Positions 19,183 to 27,923 of a stretch of DNA of 64,000 nucleotides are shown here, one piece after another. Made by a program: the position numbers and the translations under genes. Position 1 is the stretch's first letter, and each line of letters starts with the position of its first letter. The stretch spans positions 1,178,001 to 1,242,000 of the forward strand of contig CAWATZ010000013.1 of assembly GCA_963784995.1 (NCBI GenBank), read 5' to 3'. Origin of the DNA: CAWATZ01 sp963784995 (lineage in GTDB: Bacteria; Planctomycetota; Planctomycetia; Gemmatales; Gemmataceae). The notes beneath the pieces are model-generated. The model did not search any database. It worked only from the letters and a program-made list of their open reading frames with translations, and was not told the origin of the DNA.

Positions 19183-20472
19183 ATGCCCCGCGAACCCTGG
19201 CGTGACGATCCCACATACCTCGGCCTGTGGCGGATGGCCCGCCAGCAGCCGGACGACCACGGCCAGCGCCTGGTGCTGGCCGACTGGCTGGAGGAGAACG
19301 GCCACAACCGCGAGGCCTGGCGCGAGCGCCTGCACGGCCTGTCCTACCGGGCCCCGATCCTGGACCCGGACACCGGGACGCTGCGGGTCAGCGAGATCCT
19401 CATGGGAAAGTGCAACTGGAAGCTGCTGCTGGCCGCGCCGCCGCCGGAGGACCTGCTGTGCGTCTTCGAGCGCGACGTGAGGGCCTACCGCTATCTCCAG
19501 CAGTTCCGCGTCCGCTGTGGCTGGAACCTGGGAGCAAGCGACTGGTCGTCGCCGACCGAACGGGCCCACCTGCTGGCCGTGCCGCGCCTGGAGATGCTGG
19601 CCTCTGTCAACGTGAGCCCCGCCGGCTGGAACTGGATCATGGAGCAGCTGCCGGGCCTGACGCATTTCGAGGCCGTGGCGCCGCGGATCGACCAAGCCCG
19701 GCTGGCCGACCTCCACCGCCTGCCCCGGCTGCAAAGCCTGGTCCTTGAGGGGAACTTGATCTGGGACTTGACGCCGCTGGGCCGGCTGCCGGGTTTGCAC
19801 CACTTGACCATGGGGCCCTGCTGTTTCGAGGCCACTCAGCTGGCCGCCGTCGCCCCCGAGGTGGAATCGCTGCACGCCGAGGTGCTGGGCCCGGTGAAGG
19901 CCAGTCTCTGGCCGCGCCTCCGCTCACTGCAGATGCTGGCCGTCGGGTTCAACAACCCACCCATGAAGGGCGGTGAGATCAAGACGCTCTGCCGTCACGA
20001 GCAGCTGGAGCGCCTGAGCCTCCGCGTGCAACGGATGAAGCCGGTGGCGATCGAGGCGCTGGCCGAGCTCCCCCGGCTGCGCGAGCTGACCCTGCGCTTT
20101 GGGGAGGACCATCTGCCCTCGCTGCAAGCGCTCGCCCGGGCGCCGGCCCTGGAGTTGCTCGGGATTGAGGGCCCCCTGACCGAGGAACGTCTCCGGGAAA
20201 TCGGGACTTTCCCCGGCCTGCGGGTGTTGTCGCTGGAAAAGGTGCTGCCAAGCGAGCGCGGCCTGGCCGCCCTCGCCGAACTGGCGCAGCTGGAAGAGCT
20301 GCAATTGAAGGGCGAGAGCGATGGAACCACCGCCTTGCGGAAGCTGGCGGCGCTGCCCCAGCTGACCAGGCTGGACGTGCAATCCCTGACCATGGCACCG
20401 GAGACAGCCCGTACGGTGAAGGATGCGTGTCCGCCGTGGGTGGAGTGCCTGGTGCCGGACGGCGGCTCGTGA
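19183..20472 (+). CDS. TIGR02996 domain protein with leucine-rich repeats
   Basis: 429 aa from the ATG at 19183. Residues 5-50 carry the planctomycete/Myxococcus TIGR02996 signature (LGLWRMARQQPDDHGQRLVL then ADWLEENG). From about residue 145 onward, LRR-like units follow with a spacing near 24 residues: HRLPRLQSLVLEGNLIWDLTPL, GRLPGLHHLTMG, LAELPRLRELTLRF, LAELAQLEELQLKG. There is no signal peptide. The family is expanded in Gemmata; its function is unknown, but LRRs suggest protein binding. Cotranscribed with the preceding gene. Confidence 0.85.
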   Translation: MPREPWRDDPTYLGLWRMARQQPDDHGQRLVLADWLEENGHNREAWRERLHGLSYRAPILDPDTGTLRVSEILMGKCNWKLLLAAPPPEDLLCVFERDVRAYRYLQQFRVRCGWNLGASDWSSPTERAHLLAVPRLEMLASVNVSPAGWNWIMEQLPGLTHFEAVAPRIDQARLADLHRLPRLQSLVLEGNLIWDLTPLGRLPGLHHLTMGPCCFEATQLAAVAPEVESLHAEVLGPVKASLWPRLRSLQMLAVGFNNPPMKGGEIKTLCRHEQLERLSLRVQRMKPVAIEALAELPRLRELTLRFGEDHLPSLQALARAPALELLGIEGPLTEERLREIGTFPGLRVLSLEKVLPSERGLAALAELAQLEELQLKGESDGTTALRKLAALPQLTRLDVQSLTMAPETARTVKDACPPWVECLVPDGGS

Positions 20473-20610
20473 AAGCTCTGGCCAGCGGTCCCGCCTTTCG
20501 GCGCTGCTTCTCTATTTCTTGGTCCGGGCGGCGATGGCTGCAGCCGCGAAGCGCCACGTCGGTTCTTCTTCGGCAGTACCGAGCAAACAGACCTGAAATA
20601 CGAAAGGCCC

Positions 20611-20636
20611 AACGTACAATGCCATTTTCGTACGTT
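20611..20636. promoter_or_regulatory. Possible operator/promoter of the ATP-grasp gene
   Basis: The inverted repeat AACGTAC (20611-20617) / GTACGTT (20630-20636), with a 12-base spacer, overlaps TACAAT (20615-20620), a good -10 match. No convincing -35 is seen. It lies 53 bp before the start at 20689. Confidence 0.25.
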
Positions 20637-20688
20637 CCCAACGTGGGTTAAATTCCGGACGGATCGGCCAGGGGTAGAGGGATTCACA

Positions 20689-21525
20689 ATGCGACCAACG
20701 TGGCTGATCGAGGCCGGCGTCTACGGTGCGGAGGCCGAGCCTCTGCTGACCGAGATTCGCCAGCAGGGCATGGCCGCCGAGGTGGTGCCGCACAAGGCCC
20801 TGGTCAAGGACAGGACCGTGACCATCAACGGCCAGCCCCTTGGCGCGGGCGACTGCGTGATCGGTTACGGCACCTTTCCCTTTGCCCGGCAGATCCAGCT
20901 GCACCGCTCGTGGATTCCCGGAGCCTGGTGTGATCCGAGCAATCTCGACTGCACCAGCTATTTCGCCCATTTCGGCCCGTTCCTCCTCAACCAGAACTAC
21001 GCCATCCTGCCCGGAGTCGAAGCGATCCGGCAGCGCGATTTCTTGTTCGAGGTCTTCAGCAAGGACGACCGGGTGTTTGTCCGGCCCACGGGCTGCGGCA
21101 AGCTGTTCACGGGCCGATGCGTTGCCAGGGACGACTTCGCGGCAGCGCTGGCGCCGACACGCTACGATCCGGCAACTCTGGTTGTAGTCGCCGCCCCGAA
21201 GGAGATCGAACGGGAGTGGCGGCTGGTTGTCGCTGGGGGCCGAGTGATCGCAGGCAGCCGGTACGCCGAGCAGGGCAACAAGTCCATTGCTACCGACTGC
21301 CCCGCGGACGTGCGGGCCTTCGCCGAGGCAATGCTGGCGGCTGTCACCTGGCGGCCGGATCCGATCTTCATGATGGATGTGTGTTCCTGCGCCGGCCAGC
21401 TGTTCTTGGTCGAGCTGAACGGATTCAGTACGTCCTGGCTGTACCGCTGCGATCTTGCGGCTGTCGTCGCCGAGGCGAGCGAACTCGCCGCGAAGGCGTG
21501 GAAGGTCATGTCCGTCCAAGCGTAA
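20689..21525 (+). CDS. ATP-grasp domain protein (DUF4343-like)
   Basis: 278 aa, with AGAGGGA 6 bases before the ATG. It resembles the DUF4343 type of ATP-grasp proteins: an N-terminal alpha/beta part, FVRPTGCGKLFTG (about residues 125-137) as the nucleotide-binding loop region, EIEREWRLVVAGGRVIAGSRY (about 172-192), and IFMMDVCSCAGQLFLVELN (about 225-243), which supplies the metal-binding Asp/Glu/Asn residues. Such enzymes ligate a carboxylate to an amine or thiol using ATP; the substrate is unknown. Its 3' end overlaps that of the convergent esterase gene by 20 bases. Confidence 0.78.
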   Translation: MRPTWLIEAGVYGAEAEPLLTEIRQQGMAAEVVPHKALVKDRTVTINGQPLGAGDCVIGYGTFPFARQIQLHRSWIPGAWCDPSNLDCTSYFAHFGPFLLNQNYAILPGVEAIRQRDFLFEVFSKDDRVFVRPTGCGKLFTGRCVARDDFAAALAPTRYDPATLVVVAAPKEIEREWRLVVAGGRVIAGSRYAEQGNKSIATDCPADVRAFAEAMLAAVTWRPDPIFMMDVCSCAGQLFLVELNGFSTSWLYRCDLAAVVAEASELAAKAWKVMSVQA

Positions 21526-22558
21526 GGTGCCGACCGAGGAACGTCCCGACCGAGGCATACGCCGCCTCCTCCTGGTTTGGGAAGATCCCGGGCCAGAAGT
21601 AGAACCCGTGCGGCATCCCGCCGCAGGTGACCAGCTCGGCCGCCGAACTACCAGCCGTCCGCAGTGCATCCACGACCGCACTGCAACTGCTGAGCAGCGG
21701 GTCCTGGGTGCCCACCACGACCAGCGCCGGCGGGTAGCCGCGCAGGTCGCCGCGGATGGGGCTGACGTTGGGATGATTCCACTCTGCATGGCGGCAGTAC
21801 GCGCCCCGGGCAAAGCCCATGAAGGCCGCGTCAAACACGACCCCTGTGACCGCCAGGCGCTCGAACGACTCGTGCTCCTCGAAGCGGAAATCGACGACCG
21901 GACCGAACAGGACCACGGCGTCGGGGAGCGCCAGGCCGTGGTCGCGCGCCCGCAGCGGCAGGGCAGCCGCAAAGTTGCCGCCCGACGAGTCGCCGACCAC
22001 ACCGACCCGGCGCGGATCACCACCGACTTCGTTGGCGTGCGTGCGGGCCCAGCGATAGACCTCCAGGCAGTCGTCCAGCCCGGCGGGGAACGGCCACTCC
22101 GGTGCGAGCCGGTAGTTGACGCTGATCACGATCACACCCGCAACGGAGCAGAGGCGTCGGGTCACGTAGTCGGTGTCCTCCGAACACCCGACCATGAAGC
22201 CGCCGCCGTGACAGTACACGACCACCGGCCGATCCACGGCGTCAGCCGTCGGGCGGTAGACCTGACAGCGGATCGGGCCGGCTGCGGACGGGACGCGGAT
22301 CTCGCTAACGGTCTGGCCCGGGAACAGGTGGTCCCACGGCGGCAGTACGGTCGAGACTTCGGGCAAGTCCTGTCCCGCGTAGCCCTCCCGGACCGGGCAG
22401 AGCATCAGGTCACGCAGCGCGACCGGCTTGCGGAGTTTGGCGAGCAGCTGATACATCGGGGCCGCCGGGTCGGCGGGGTCGATCCGGGTAACGCCAGAGC
22501 CGTCACTGCGCCGGTCCACGTCGCTGGGGGTGTCTTCGGGCCGCGACGATTGACTCAT
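21506..22558 (-). CDS. Alpha/beta hydrolase, acetyl esterase/HSL family
   Basis: 350 aa from the ATG at 22558, with GGAG 8 bases upstream; the frame is open to 22621. Hormone-sensitive-lipase-like esterase (family IV). It has the oxyanion motif HGGGF, the nucleophile motif GDSSGGN, an acid residue in VGTQDPLLS, and the catalytic His in MPHGFYF. It hydrolyses short-chain carboxylic esters; the substrate is unknown. There is no signal peptide. It follows the WD40 gene at 14 bases on the same strand, so the two are probably one operon. Confidence 0.88.
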   Translation of the reverse strand: MSQSSRPEDTPSDVDRRSDGSGVTRIDPADPAAPMYQLLAKLRKPVALRDLMLCPVREGYAGQDLPEVSTVLPPWDHLFPGQTVSEIRVPSAAGPIRCQVYRPTADAVDRPVVVYCHGGGFMVGCSEDTDYVTRRLCSVAGVIVISVNYRLAPEWPFPAGLDDCLEVYRWARTHANEVGGDPRRVGVVGDSSGGNFAAALPLRARDHGLALPDAVVLFGPVVDFRFEEHESFERLAVTGVVFDAAFMGFARGAYCRHAEWNHPNVSPIRGDLRGYPPALVVVGTQDPLLSSCSAVVDALRTAGSSAAELVTCGGMPHGFYFWPGIFPNQEEAAYASVGTFLGRHLTLGRT

Positions 22559-22572
22559 GCGAATTCTCCGGT

Positions 22573-24045
22573 CTAACGCCCGAGCCGTTTCAAGGCAGCG
22601 CGGGCTTCCTGGGCGATCCACTCATCCCAGATGGGAGCGGTCAGATCTTCCAGGATTCGGCGGGCTAATGGGCTGGCCGACAGCTCCAGTACCTCCAGGC
22701 CGCGCAACAGCTGAAGGCGATTGGCCTGGGGCTCCGGCCTGGCGAGCTTCGGATCCAGGAGCAGCTTCAGCCGGGCCTGGGCCTGCCGACGCTTCAGCGC
22801 CGCCACCGCTTTCTCCCGAATCGCCGGGGAATCATTGTCCAGATCCGCGATCAGTCCGGCCAGCTCCTTGTAACTTGGGCCCGCACCGAAGAATTTGCCG
22901 CCGAGAAAAGGCACACTCTGCTCCGGCGACCGGGCCAGGGTCCAGATGGCCCGATAAGCCCTGTCCGCCTGTTCGCTGCCGAGATCCGACCACAGCCGGG
23001 CCAGCTCCGCGTCCGACAGCTTCGGCGCCGGCCGTTTCCCGTCCTGCGAGCGGCCGGTGACGTCCCAGACGTAAACAGACTGATCCACGCTGGCCGAGGC
23101 CAGGGCCCGACCATGCGGGGCGAAAGCCAACCCACTCAGACGGTCGGTGTGGCCGGTAAAGCGGGCCCGCTCCAGTCCGGTCGCGGTCTCGTACAGGAGG
23201 ATGGTGTGGACGTTCCACTGGGACACGGCGATGGTGTGGCCGTCCGGGGAAAACGCGAAGGTGTAAACGCTGACGCCCTGTTTGGCGCCGGCGATGGTGC
23301 GCAGCTCCTTCCTGGTCTCCCAATCCCACAGGCGGACGGCCAAACCATTGGTTCGTGCTGCCAGGTATTTGCCTCCCGGCGACAGGGTTGCCTTCTCCAG
23401 GGCGTTGCCATCGTCCTGGAACTCGCGGAGCAGCTTACCGGCGGCCGGATCCCAGAGGCTGATCTTGAAGTTGTTGAACGAACTGACCGCCAGGGTCTTG
23501 CCATCCGGTGCGAACGACAGCTGATCGATCCGGGTGCGAACGCCAGGTAGACGGCGCAGGTGCTTGCCGTTCTGGCCATCCCAGAGGCTGACTTCGCCGG
23601 CCTCCCCTCCCGTGGCCAGATACTTGCCGTCGGGAGAAAACGCCAGCTCCCACCAGCTGCTTTCCGGTGGAGCCTTACTACTCCAGGTTTCCTTGCCGGT
23701 GGCGCTATCCCAACAAGTCAGGAAGCCGAAGTTGCCGCACCCCACCAGCGTTTTGCCATCGGGGGCAATAGCCAGACTGCGAGGCTTGAGCGGATCGCGG
23801 AGGTTGAGCTGCCAGAGCTGCCGGCCAGTAGCCGAATCCCAAAGGGTGACCCGACCCTCGGCCGCGGTGGCGAGCGCCTTGCCGTCGGGAGAATAAGCCA
23901 GACAATGCACAGGCCCTTCATGAGCGAGCTGAAGGATCGCACCGGCAGGCAATGGCGCGGTTTCCTTCGGTTGCTGGGCAGCAACGCGAACTGCCAGAGA
24001 CAGAAGGCAAACCGCGGCAGAGGACAGCAGGAGAGGTTTTCGCAT
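22573..24045 (-). CDS. Secreted WD40 repeat protein with HEAT-like C-terminal module
   Basis: 490 aa from the ATG at 24045, with AAGGAG 8 bases upstream. A signal peptide covers residues 1-22 (LLLSSAAVCLLSLAVRVAAQ), so it is exported. Six to seven WD40 units cover about 45-335 (YSPDGKALATA, VTLWDSATG, FSPDGKYLATGG, VSLWDGQNGK, FAPDGKTLAVSS, VYVWDVTG). The C-terminal ~140 residues (LARLWSDLGSEQADRAYRAI, LIADLDNDSPAIREKAVAAL, LEVLELSASPLARRIL) form the same helical module that ends the sigma-WD40 protein at 2950. It probably acts as a beta-propeller binding platform in the periplasm-like space. It precedes the esterase gene. Confidence 0.88.
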   Translation of the reverse strand: MRKPLLLSSAAVCLLSLAVRVAAQQPKETAPLPAGAILQLAHEGPVHCLAYSPDGKALATAAEGRVTLWDSATGRQLWQLNLRDPLKPRSLAIAPDGKTLVGCGNFGFLTCWDSATGKETWSSKAPPESSWWELAFSPDGKYLATGGEAGEVSLWDGQNGKHLRRLPGVRTRIDQLSFAPDGKTLAVSSFNNFKISLWDPAAGKLLREFQDDGNALEKATLSPGGKYLAARTNGLAVRLWDWETRKELRTIAGAKQGVSVYTFAFSPDGHTIAVSQWNVHTILLYETATGLERARFTGHTDRLSGLAFAPHGRALASASVDQSVYVWDVTGRSQDGKRPAPKLSDAELARLWSDLGSEQADRAYRAIWTLARSPEQSVPFLGGKFFGAGPSYKELAGLIADLDNDSPAIREKAVAALKRRQAQARLKLLLDPKLARPEPQANRLQLLRGLEVLELSASPLARRILEDLTAPIWDEWIAQEARAALKRLGR

Positions 24046-24141
24046 GGCAAGCTCCTTGGATCGGGGTCCGTCAGCCTTCGAGGATACCCGCCCAGGATGC
24101 AGAATCAAGTAACGAATTGGTAACGAGCAAGGACCGCAAAC

Positions 24142-25323
24142 CTACGGGCCGACTTGCACAAGGGTGCCTTCCCGCAGTGCCTCACTGAGAGCGGAAGTCG
24201 CGGCAAGGCGGAAATCCCCATCACGCGAGTCACCCGAATGCCTCTGAAGAGCGGAGAGGGTAATCCGGATGCCCGCGATTTCCTTGCCGGCCTGGGACTG
24301 CTGGGCGAGTCCATCCTCGATACCCTGGAGAATGTTGGCCAGGTATCCGGGAAAGGTGAGGCGGTAGTAATAATCATCGACCTTGTCGAGATCCACCTCG
24401 CTGGCAAAGAGGATGGCTTCGGAACCTTCGTAGGGTTCAAATCGGAGAGTTACCCTGGCAAAGTGATTAACGCAGCTCGTTTGCCGTACGTAACTCCCGA
24501 CAACCTCGGCGGCTTGCAGGATGGTCCAGTAAATTGCAGGCCGTTGCTCCCGGATCGTCTGGTAGCTGTGCGGCTGGCGCGGCTGTTCTTTTCCCAGCAG
24601 CAGGTCCAGGACGTGACATCCGCGAACGTGCAGGGCCGTTTCCCGGCAGTGGTCCAGCAGCTCGCGATCCGTGCAGCCGGCATCTTCCAGGGCATCGGCC
24701 AGGATCGGCATGCTGGAGAAATCCCGCGCTTCGCAGATCGATCGTGCCAGCCTGGCAATCGTCCCTTCGTTCCAGGTGAGCCAGGCCGGATCGATGGACG
24801 TTGGCCGGAAGGGATTGCCGACCACGTCTCGCACAATGGCTGCTTGCTGCCGAACATACTGATTGAAGGTTTGCGGAGGAAGGTGGGCTGCCCTGGAGTC
24901 CCATTCTGCACCACCCCCACACTCGACCTCCGCATCCTGATCGCTGAAGAAACCGCGAACGTAGGTCGCGGCGACGCTCCGGGCCATCCGTGCGGCGGCA
25001 ACGGCCGGAAGCATGTCCTTGACGTGCTTCCGCAGCTTCCCGCGCGTCAGCCGGAGGGCCTGGGAGAATCTCTCGTCCATCGCAAGGGAGGCTTGCTCCG
25101 CACCAGGTTCCACAGACCGAAGCTGTTCCCAGGTGGCCAGCCCGTCCGCGTACGCTTCCGCAGTCTCCACCGCGGCCCGGCTCCGCTCGTCGGTCAAACA
25201 GTCCCAGTATTGGCGCGTAATGCCACAGGCCATCAACCGCAGCTGACGCTCGCTGACCCGGCCGGCAACGAGGGCCACCAGTTTCTCTGCCTCAAAGCAA
25301 CGTCTCCAGTCGATTTCCGTCAT
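24142..25323 (-). CDS. Gemmata-type helical protein with C-terminal EF-G domain IV-like region
   Basis: 393 aa from the ATG at 25323, with GAGGGAG 6 bases upstream; the much longer open frame to 26496 only lacks stops. Residues 1-255 belong to a family also seen at 40916-41626: an ERQLRLMACGITRQYW-type block, DERSRAAVETAEAYADG, VVGNPFRPTSIDPAWL, PILADALEDAGCTDRELLDHCR and HVRGCHVLDLLLGKE. Residues about 265-393 look like elongation factor G domain IV: NHFARVTLRFEPYEG, then FPGYLANILQGIEDGLAQ, IAGIRITLSAL, GDFRLAATSALSEALREG. The GTPase part is absent. Function is unknown; binding to the ribosome or to an RNA mimic is only a guess. Confidence 0.7.
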   Translation of the reverse strand: MTEIDWRRCFEAEKLVALVAGRVSERQLRLMACGITRQYWDCLTDERSRAAVETAEAYADGLATWEQLRSVEPGAEQASLAMDERFSQALRLTRGKLRKHVKDMLPAVAAARMARSVAATYVRGFFSDQDAEVECGGGAEWDSRAAHLPPQTFNQYVRQQAAIVRDVVGNPFRPTSIDPAWLTWNEGTIARLARSICEARDFSSMPILADALEDAGCTDRELLDHCRETALHVRGCHVLDLLLGKEQPRQPHSYQTIREQRPAIYWTILQAAEVVGSYVRQTSCVNHFARVTLRFEPYEGSEAILFASEVDLDKVDDYYYRLTFPGYLANILQGIEDGLAQQSQAGKEIAGIRITLSALQRHSGDSRDGDFRLAATSALSEALREGTLVQVGP

Positions 25324-25476
25324 CGGTTCTCCCTCTGCCAGGACCGCCTTGACCGCCTCACTATAACACGTGGTCAGGCGACTGTCCCGGCCGGCGACCA
25401 CCTTGACGAGCCAAAGGGCGAGTCGGAGAATGACTCCCTCTGGAGCCGGCCCCGTCGTCTTTGAAGGGAAGCCATC

Positions 25477-26325
25477 ATGCAGCTCAAGCACAGTAAGCCC
25501 GCAACCCTGCCAGCCCTTCCCGGTCTCGACCAGGATTACTTGCGGGAGGTCGTGGGCCAATTGTCCTTTCCGAGGTCCTTCGGGACTCCGGAAAACGCCC
25601 GGGCGGAGGAGCTTGTCGCCGCGGAATTCGACAAGCTCCTCGGTTCCTGTTTCCGGGTGGGCAAGACCCGCAATCTCTGCTCCGGATTGCCCGAAAGTAC
25701 ACGCATTCTGATCGGGGCGCACTACGACTCGGTGCCCAACACTCCCGGGGCCGACGACAACGCCAGCGCCGTGGCCGTCATGCTGGCGGTGGCTCGCTTC
25801 CTCGGTCCGCGCGACGACGTCCTGTACGTGGCGTTCAACGGCGAAGAATGCGGACTGATTGGCTCCCAGGAATTCGTGGAGCAAATGAGCGGCCGGATGA
25901 AACGGCTCGAACAGGTTCACGTCCTGGAAATGGTCGGCTATCGGGATCGCCGGCCCCATTCTCAGAAAAACCCGATTCCTCTCCTCCAGGCCCCGACCAC
26001 GGGCGATTTCCTGGGCCTGGTCGCCAATCAGGCCGGCCTCATCGATCGCCTGATTGGCCAGGCAGGCAGGATCAACATTCCAGTTGTCGGCTTGCCGCTG
26101 CCCGAAGGGCTTCCCCTTGCGGTCATCGCGCAGATGTCGCCCCACCTGCTGCGGAGCGATCACGCCTGTTTCTGGGAAAAGCAGCTGCCAGCGGTCATGT
26201 GGACCGACACCTCGGAATTTCGCAATCCGCACTACCACCAACCGACCGATACACCGGACACGCTGGACTACGATTTCATGGCAGAGATTGCCCGGTTTCT
26301 GGCAGCTGTCGCCGGACAGGAGTGA
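25477..26325 (+). CDS. M28 family zinc peptidase
   Basis: 282 aa. The M28 (aminopeptidase S/Y-like) zinc site is visible: His and Asp in GAHYDSVP (about residue 79), the bridging Asp in GADDNAS (about 92), the catalytic Glu pair in FNGEECG (about 126), and a late His in HYHQPTDTPDTLDYD (about 250), followed by the family's usual end. There is no signal peptide at this start, so it is cytoplasmic as read; many relatives are exported. A long palindrome (26348-26526) follows the stop and separates it from the convergent DUF1501 gene. Confidence 0.87.
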   Translation: MQLKHSKPATLPALPGLDQDYLREVVGQLSFPRSFGTPENARAEELVAAEFDKLLGSCFRVGKTRNLCSGLPESTRILIGAHYDSVPNTPGADDNASAVAVMLAVARFLGPRDDVLYVAFNGEECGLIGSQEFVEQMSGRMKRLEQVHVLEMVGYRDRRPHSQKNPIPLLQAPTTGDFLGLVANQAGLIDRLIGQAGRINIPVVGLPLPEGLPLAVIAQMSPHLLRSDHACFWEKQLPAVMWTDTSEFRNPHYHQPTDTPDTLDYDFMAEIARFLAAVAGQE

Positions 26326-26347
26326 CGCCGGCTGGACTAAGCTCGCC

Positions 26348-26526
26348 TTTTGCCCATTTTGGAGTGCGGCAGTAGCTTTGCTCTGCCGCTTTGGTTTGGT
26401 CTTTTGTTTTTGGCTTTTCCCTTGTTTGGCCGACAGTCCAAGAAACCAAAACCAAAAGAAGAAAGCAAAACAGGAGAAACAAAAGCGGCAGAGCAAAGCT
26501 ACTGCCGCACTCCAAAATGGGCAAAA
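26348..26526. repeat. Long palindrome with 45-bp perfect arms, AT-rich centre
   Basis: The arms 26348-26392 and 26482-26526 (core GGAGTGCGGCAGTAGCTTTG) are exact reverse complements. The 89-bp centre, made of T-rich then A-rich runs, is itself partly complementary. It fills the space between two convergent genes and could end transcription from both sides. Its base composition differs sharply from the surroundings. Confidence 0.88.
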
Positions 26527-26532
26527 GTGGAC

Positions 26533-27915
26533 CTACGCCAAAATCGCCTTGACCACCTCGCCATACACGTCCGTCAGCCGGAAGTCTCGACCGCCGAAGC
26601 GGTAGGTGAGCCGTTCATGGTCGATGCCCAGCAAGTGCAGGATGGTCGCGTGCAGGTCGTGGACGTGGACCTTGTTGGCCACCGCCCGGAAGCCGAACTC
26701 GTCCGTCTCGCCGTGGGCCATGCCGCCCTTGACGCCGCCTCCGGCCAGCCAGGCGGTGAAGCCCCAGTGGTTGTGGTCCCGGCCGTCGCCGCTCTCGGAG
26801 GTGGACGTTCGGCCGAACTCGCCGCCCCAGAGGACCAACGTCTCATCTAACAGACCGCGATCCTTCAGATCGGTCAGCAGAGCGGCCATCGGCTGGTCGA
26901 TGTCCTGGCACAGTTTCCGCGTGGCGTTGTTGTGATTGCGATGCGTGTCCCACGGCTGGCCGTTGCCGTAGTAGACCTGCACAAAACGCACGCCGCGCTC
27001 CGACAGCCGGCGGGCCAGCAGGCAGGCGTTGGCGAAATGCCCCTTGCCGTACTTCTCGCGCACCCGGTCCGGTTCGCGGCGAATGTCGAAGGCGTCGCTA
27101 GCCGTGGTCTGCATCCGGAAGGCGGTTTCGAGGGCCTGGATGCGGGCTTCAAGGGCCTGATCGGGGCCGCGCTCCGCCAGGTGTTCCTCGTTGAGCTTCC
27201 GCATCAGATCTAACTGTTGCCTTTGCTTGTCCGGCGGCAGTGTCGCATTGCGCAGATAGGGGAACATCTTGCCCGGATCAAGGTCGCTGTGGTTGACGTA
27301 AGTTCCCTGATGCTCACCGGGGAGAAAGCCGCTCATCCACAGCTCGGCAAAGCGCACCGGCCGGCCCGGACAGAGGACGACGTATGCGGGCAGGTTGCGG
27401 TTCTCCGTGCCCAGACCGTAGGAGAGCCACGCACCCATGCTCGGCCGCTTGGGTGTGATGGTCCCGTTATTGAGCATGTATAAGGCGGGACCGTGGTTGG
27501 GGTTGTCGGTGTGCAGCGAGCGCAGGACGCACAGGTCGTCGGCACAGCGGGCCAGGTGCGGCAGGAGTTCGCTGATTTCCAGGCCGCTCTTGCCATGCTT
27601 GCTGTACTTGAACGGCACCGGCATCAATCCGCCGGTCTGGTTCTCGGTGCGCAGCTGGACCGCCTCGGGCCGCTGGCCGGCGTGCTTGTTGATCATGGGC
27701 TTGGGGTCGAACAGATCGCCCTGGAAGGGGCCGCCGTTCATGAACAGCTGGATGAGCCGTTTCGCCCGGGGCTTGAAGTGGGGCCCCTGGACCACCGGAG
27801 CCGCCTCGGTCTCGGAGGTCAGCACTCCGGCAAGTCCGAGAAAGCCCAGACCGCCTCCCAGGGCCTGGATCAGCTGGCGGCGCGTCGGCATCCGCAGAGA
27901 AGACGGATCGAACAT
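26533..27915 (-). CDS. DUF1501 domain-containing exported protein
   Basis: 460 aa from the ATG at 27915 (a TTG at 27927 is less likely). The N-terminus has a twin-arginine-like signal (TRRQLIQALGGGLGFLGLAGV), so it is probably exported folded. The DUF1501 family has a sulfatase/alkaline-phosphatase-like fold. Visible blocks are LIQLFMNGGPFQGDLFDPK, KYSKHGKSGLEISELLPHLA, VLRSLHTDNPNHGPALY, TLVLWGGEFGRT, GRDHNHWGFTAWLAGGGVKG, and the C-terminal DLHATILHLLGIDHERLTY. The gene starts 8 bases after the PSD1 stop. This pair is a standard planctomycete unit thought to act in degradation of complex carbohydrates (known association, mechanism unproven). Confidence 0.93.
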   Translation of the reverse strand: MFDPSSLRMPTRRQLIQALGGGLGFLGLAGVLTSETEAAPVVQGPHFKPRAKRLIQLFMNGGPFQGDLFDPKPMINKHAGQRPEAVQLRTENQTGGLMPVPFKYSKHGKSGLEISELLPHLARCADDLCVLRSLHTDNPNHGPALYMLNNGTITPKRPSMGAWLSYGLGTENRNLPAYVVLCPGRPVRFAELWMSGFLPGEHQGTYVNHSDLDPGKMFPYLRNATLPPDKQRQQLDLMRKLNEEHLAERGPDQALEARIQALETAFRMQTTASDAFDIRREPDRVREKYGKGHFANACLLARRLSERGVRFVQVYYGNGQPWDTHRNHNNATRKLCQDIDQPMAALLTDLKDRGLLDETLVLWGGEFGRTSTSESGDGRDHNHWGFTAWLAGGGVKGGMAHGETDEFGFRAVANKVHVHDLHATILHLLGIDHERLTYRFGGRDFRLTDVYGEVVKAILA

Positions 27916-27923
27916 GGGTGCCC

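Noticed and set aside
20427..20651. Small plus-strand frame between the LRR and ATP-grasp genes
   Set aside because: No ribosome binding site, no family, and it overlaps the 3' end of the LRR gene.
25324..26496. N-terminal extension of the EF-G-like protein gene to 26496
   Set aside because: It would run antisense through the M28 peptidase gene and the palindrome; the ATG at 25323 has an excellent ribosome binding site and matches the family start.
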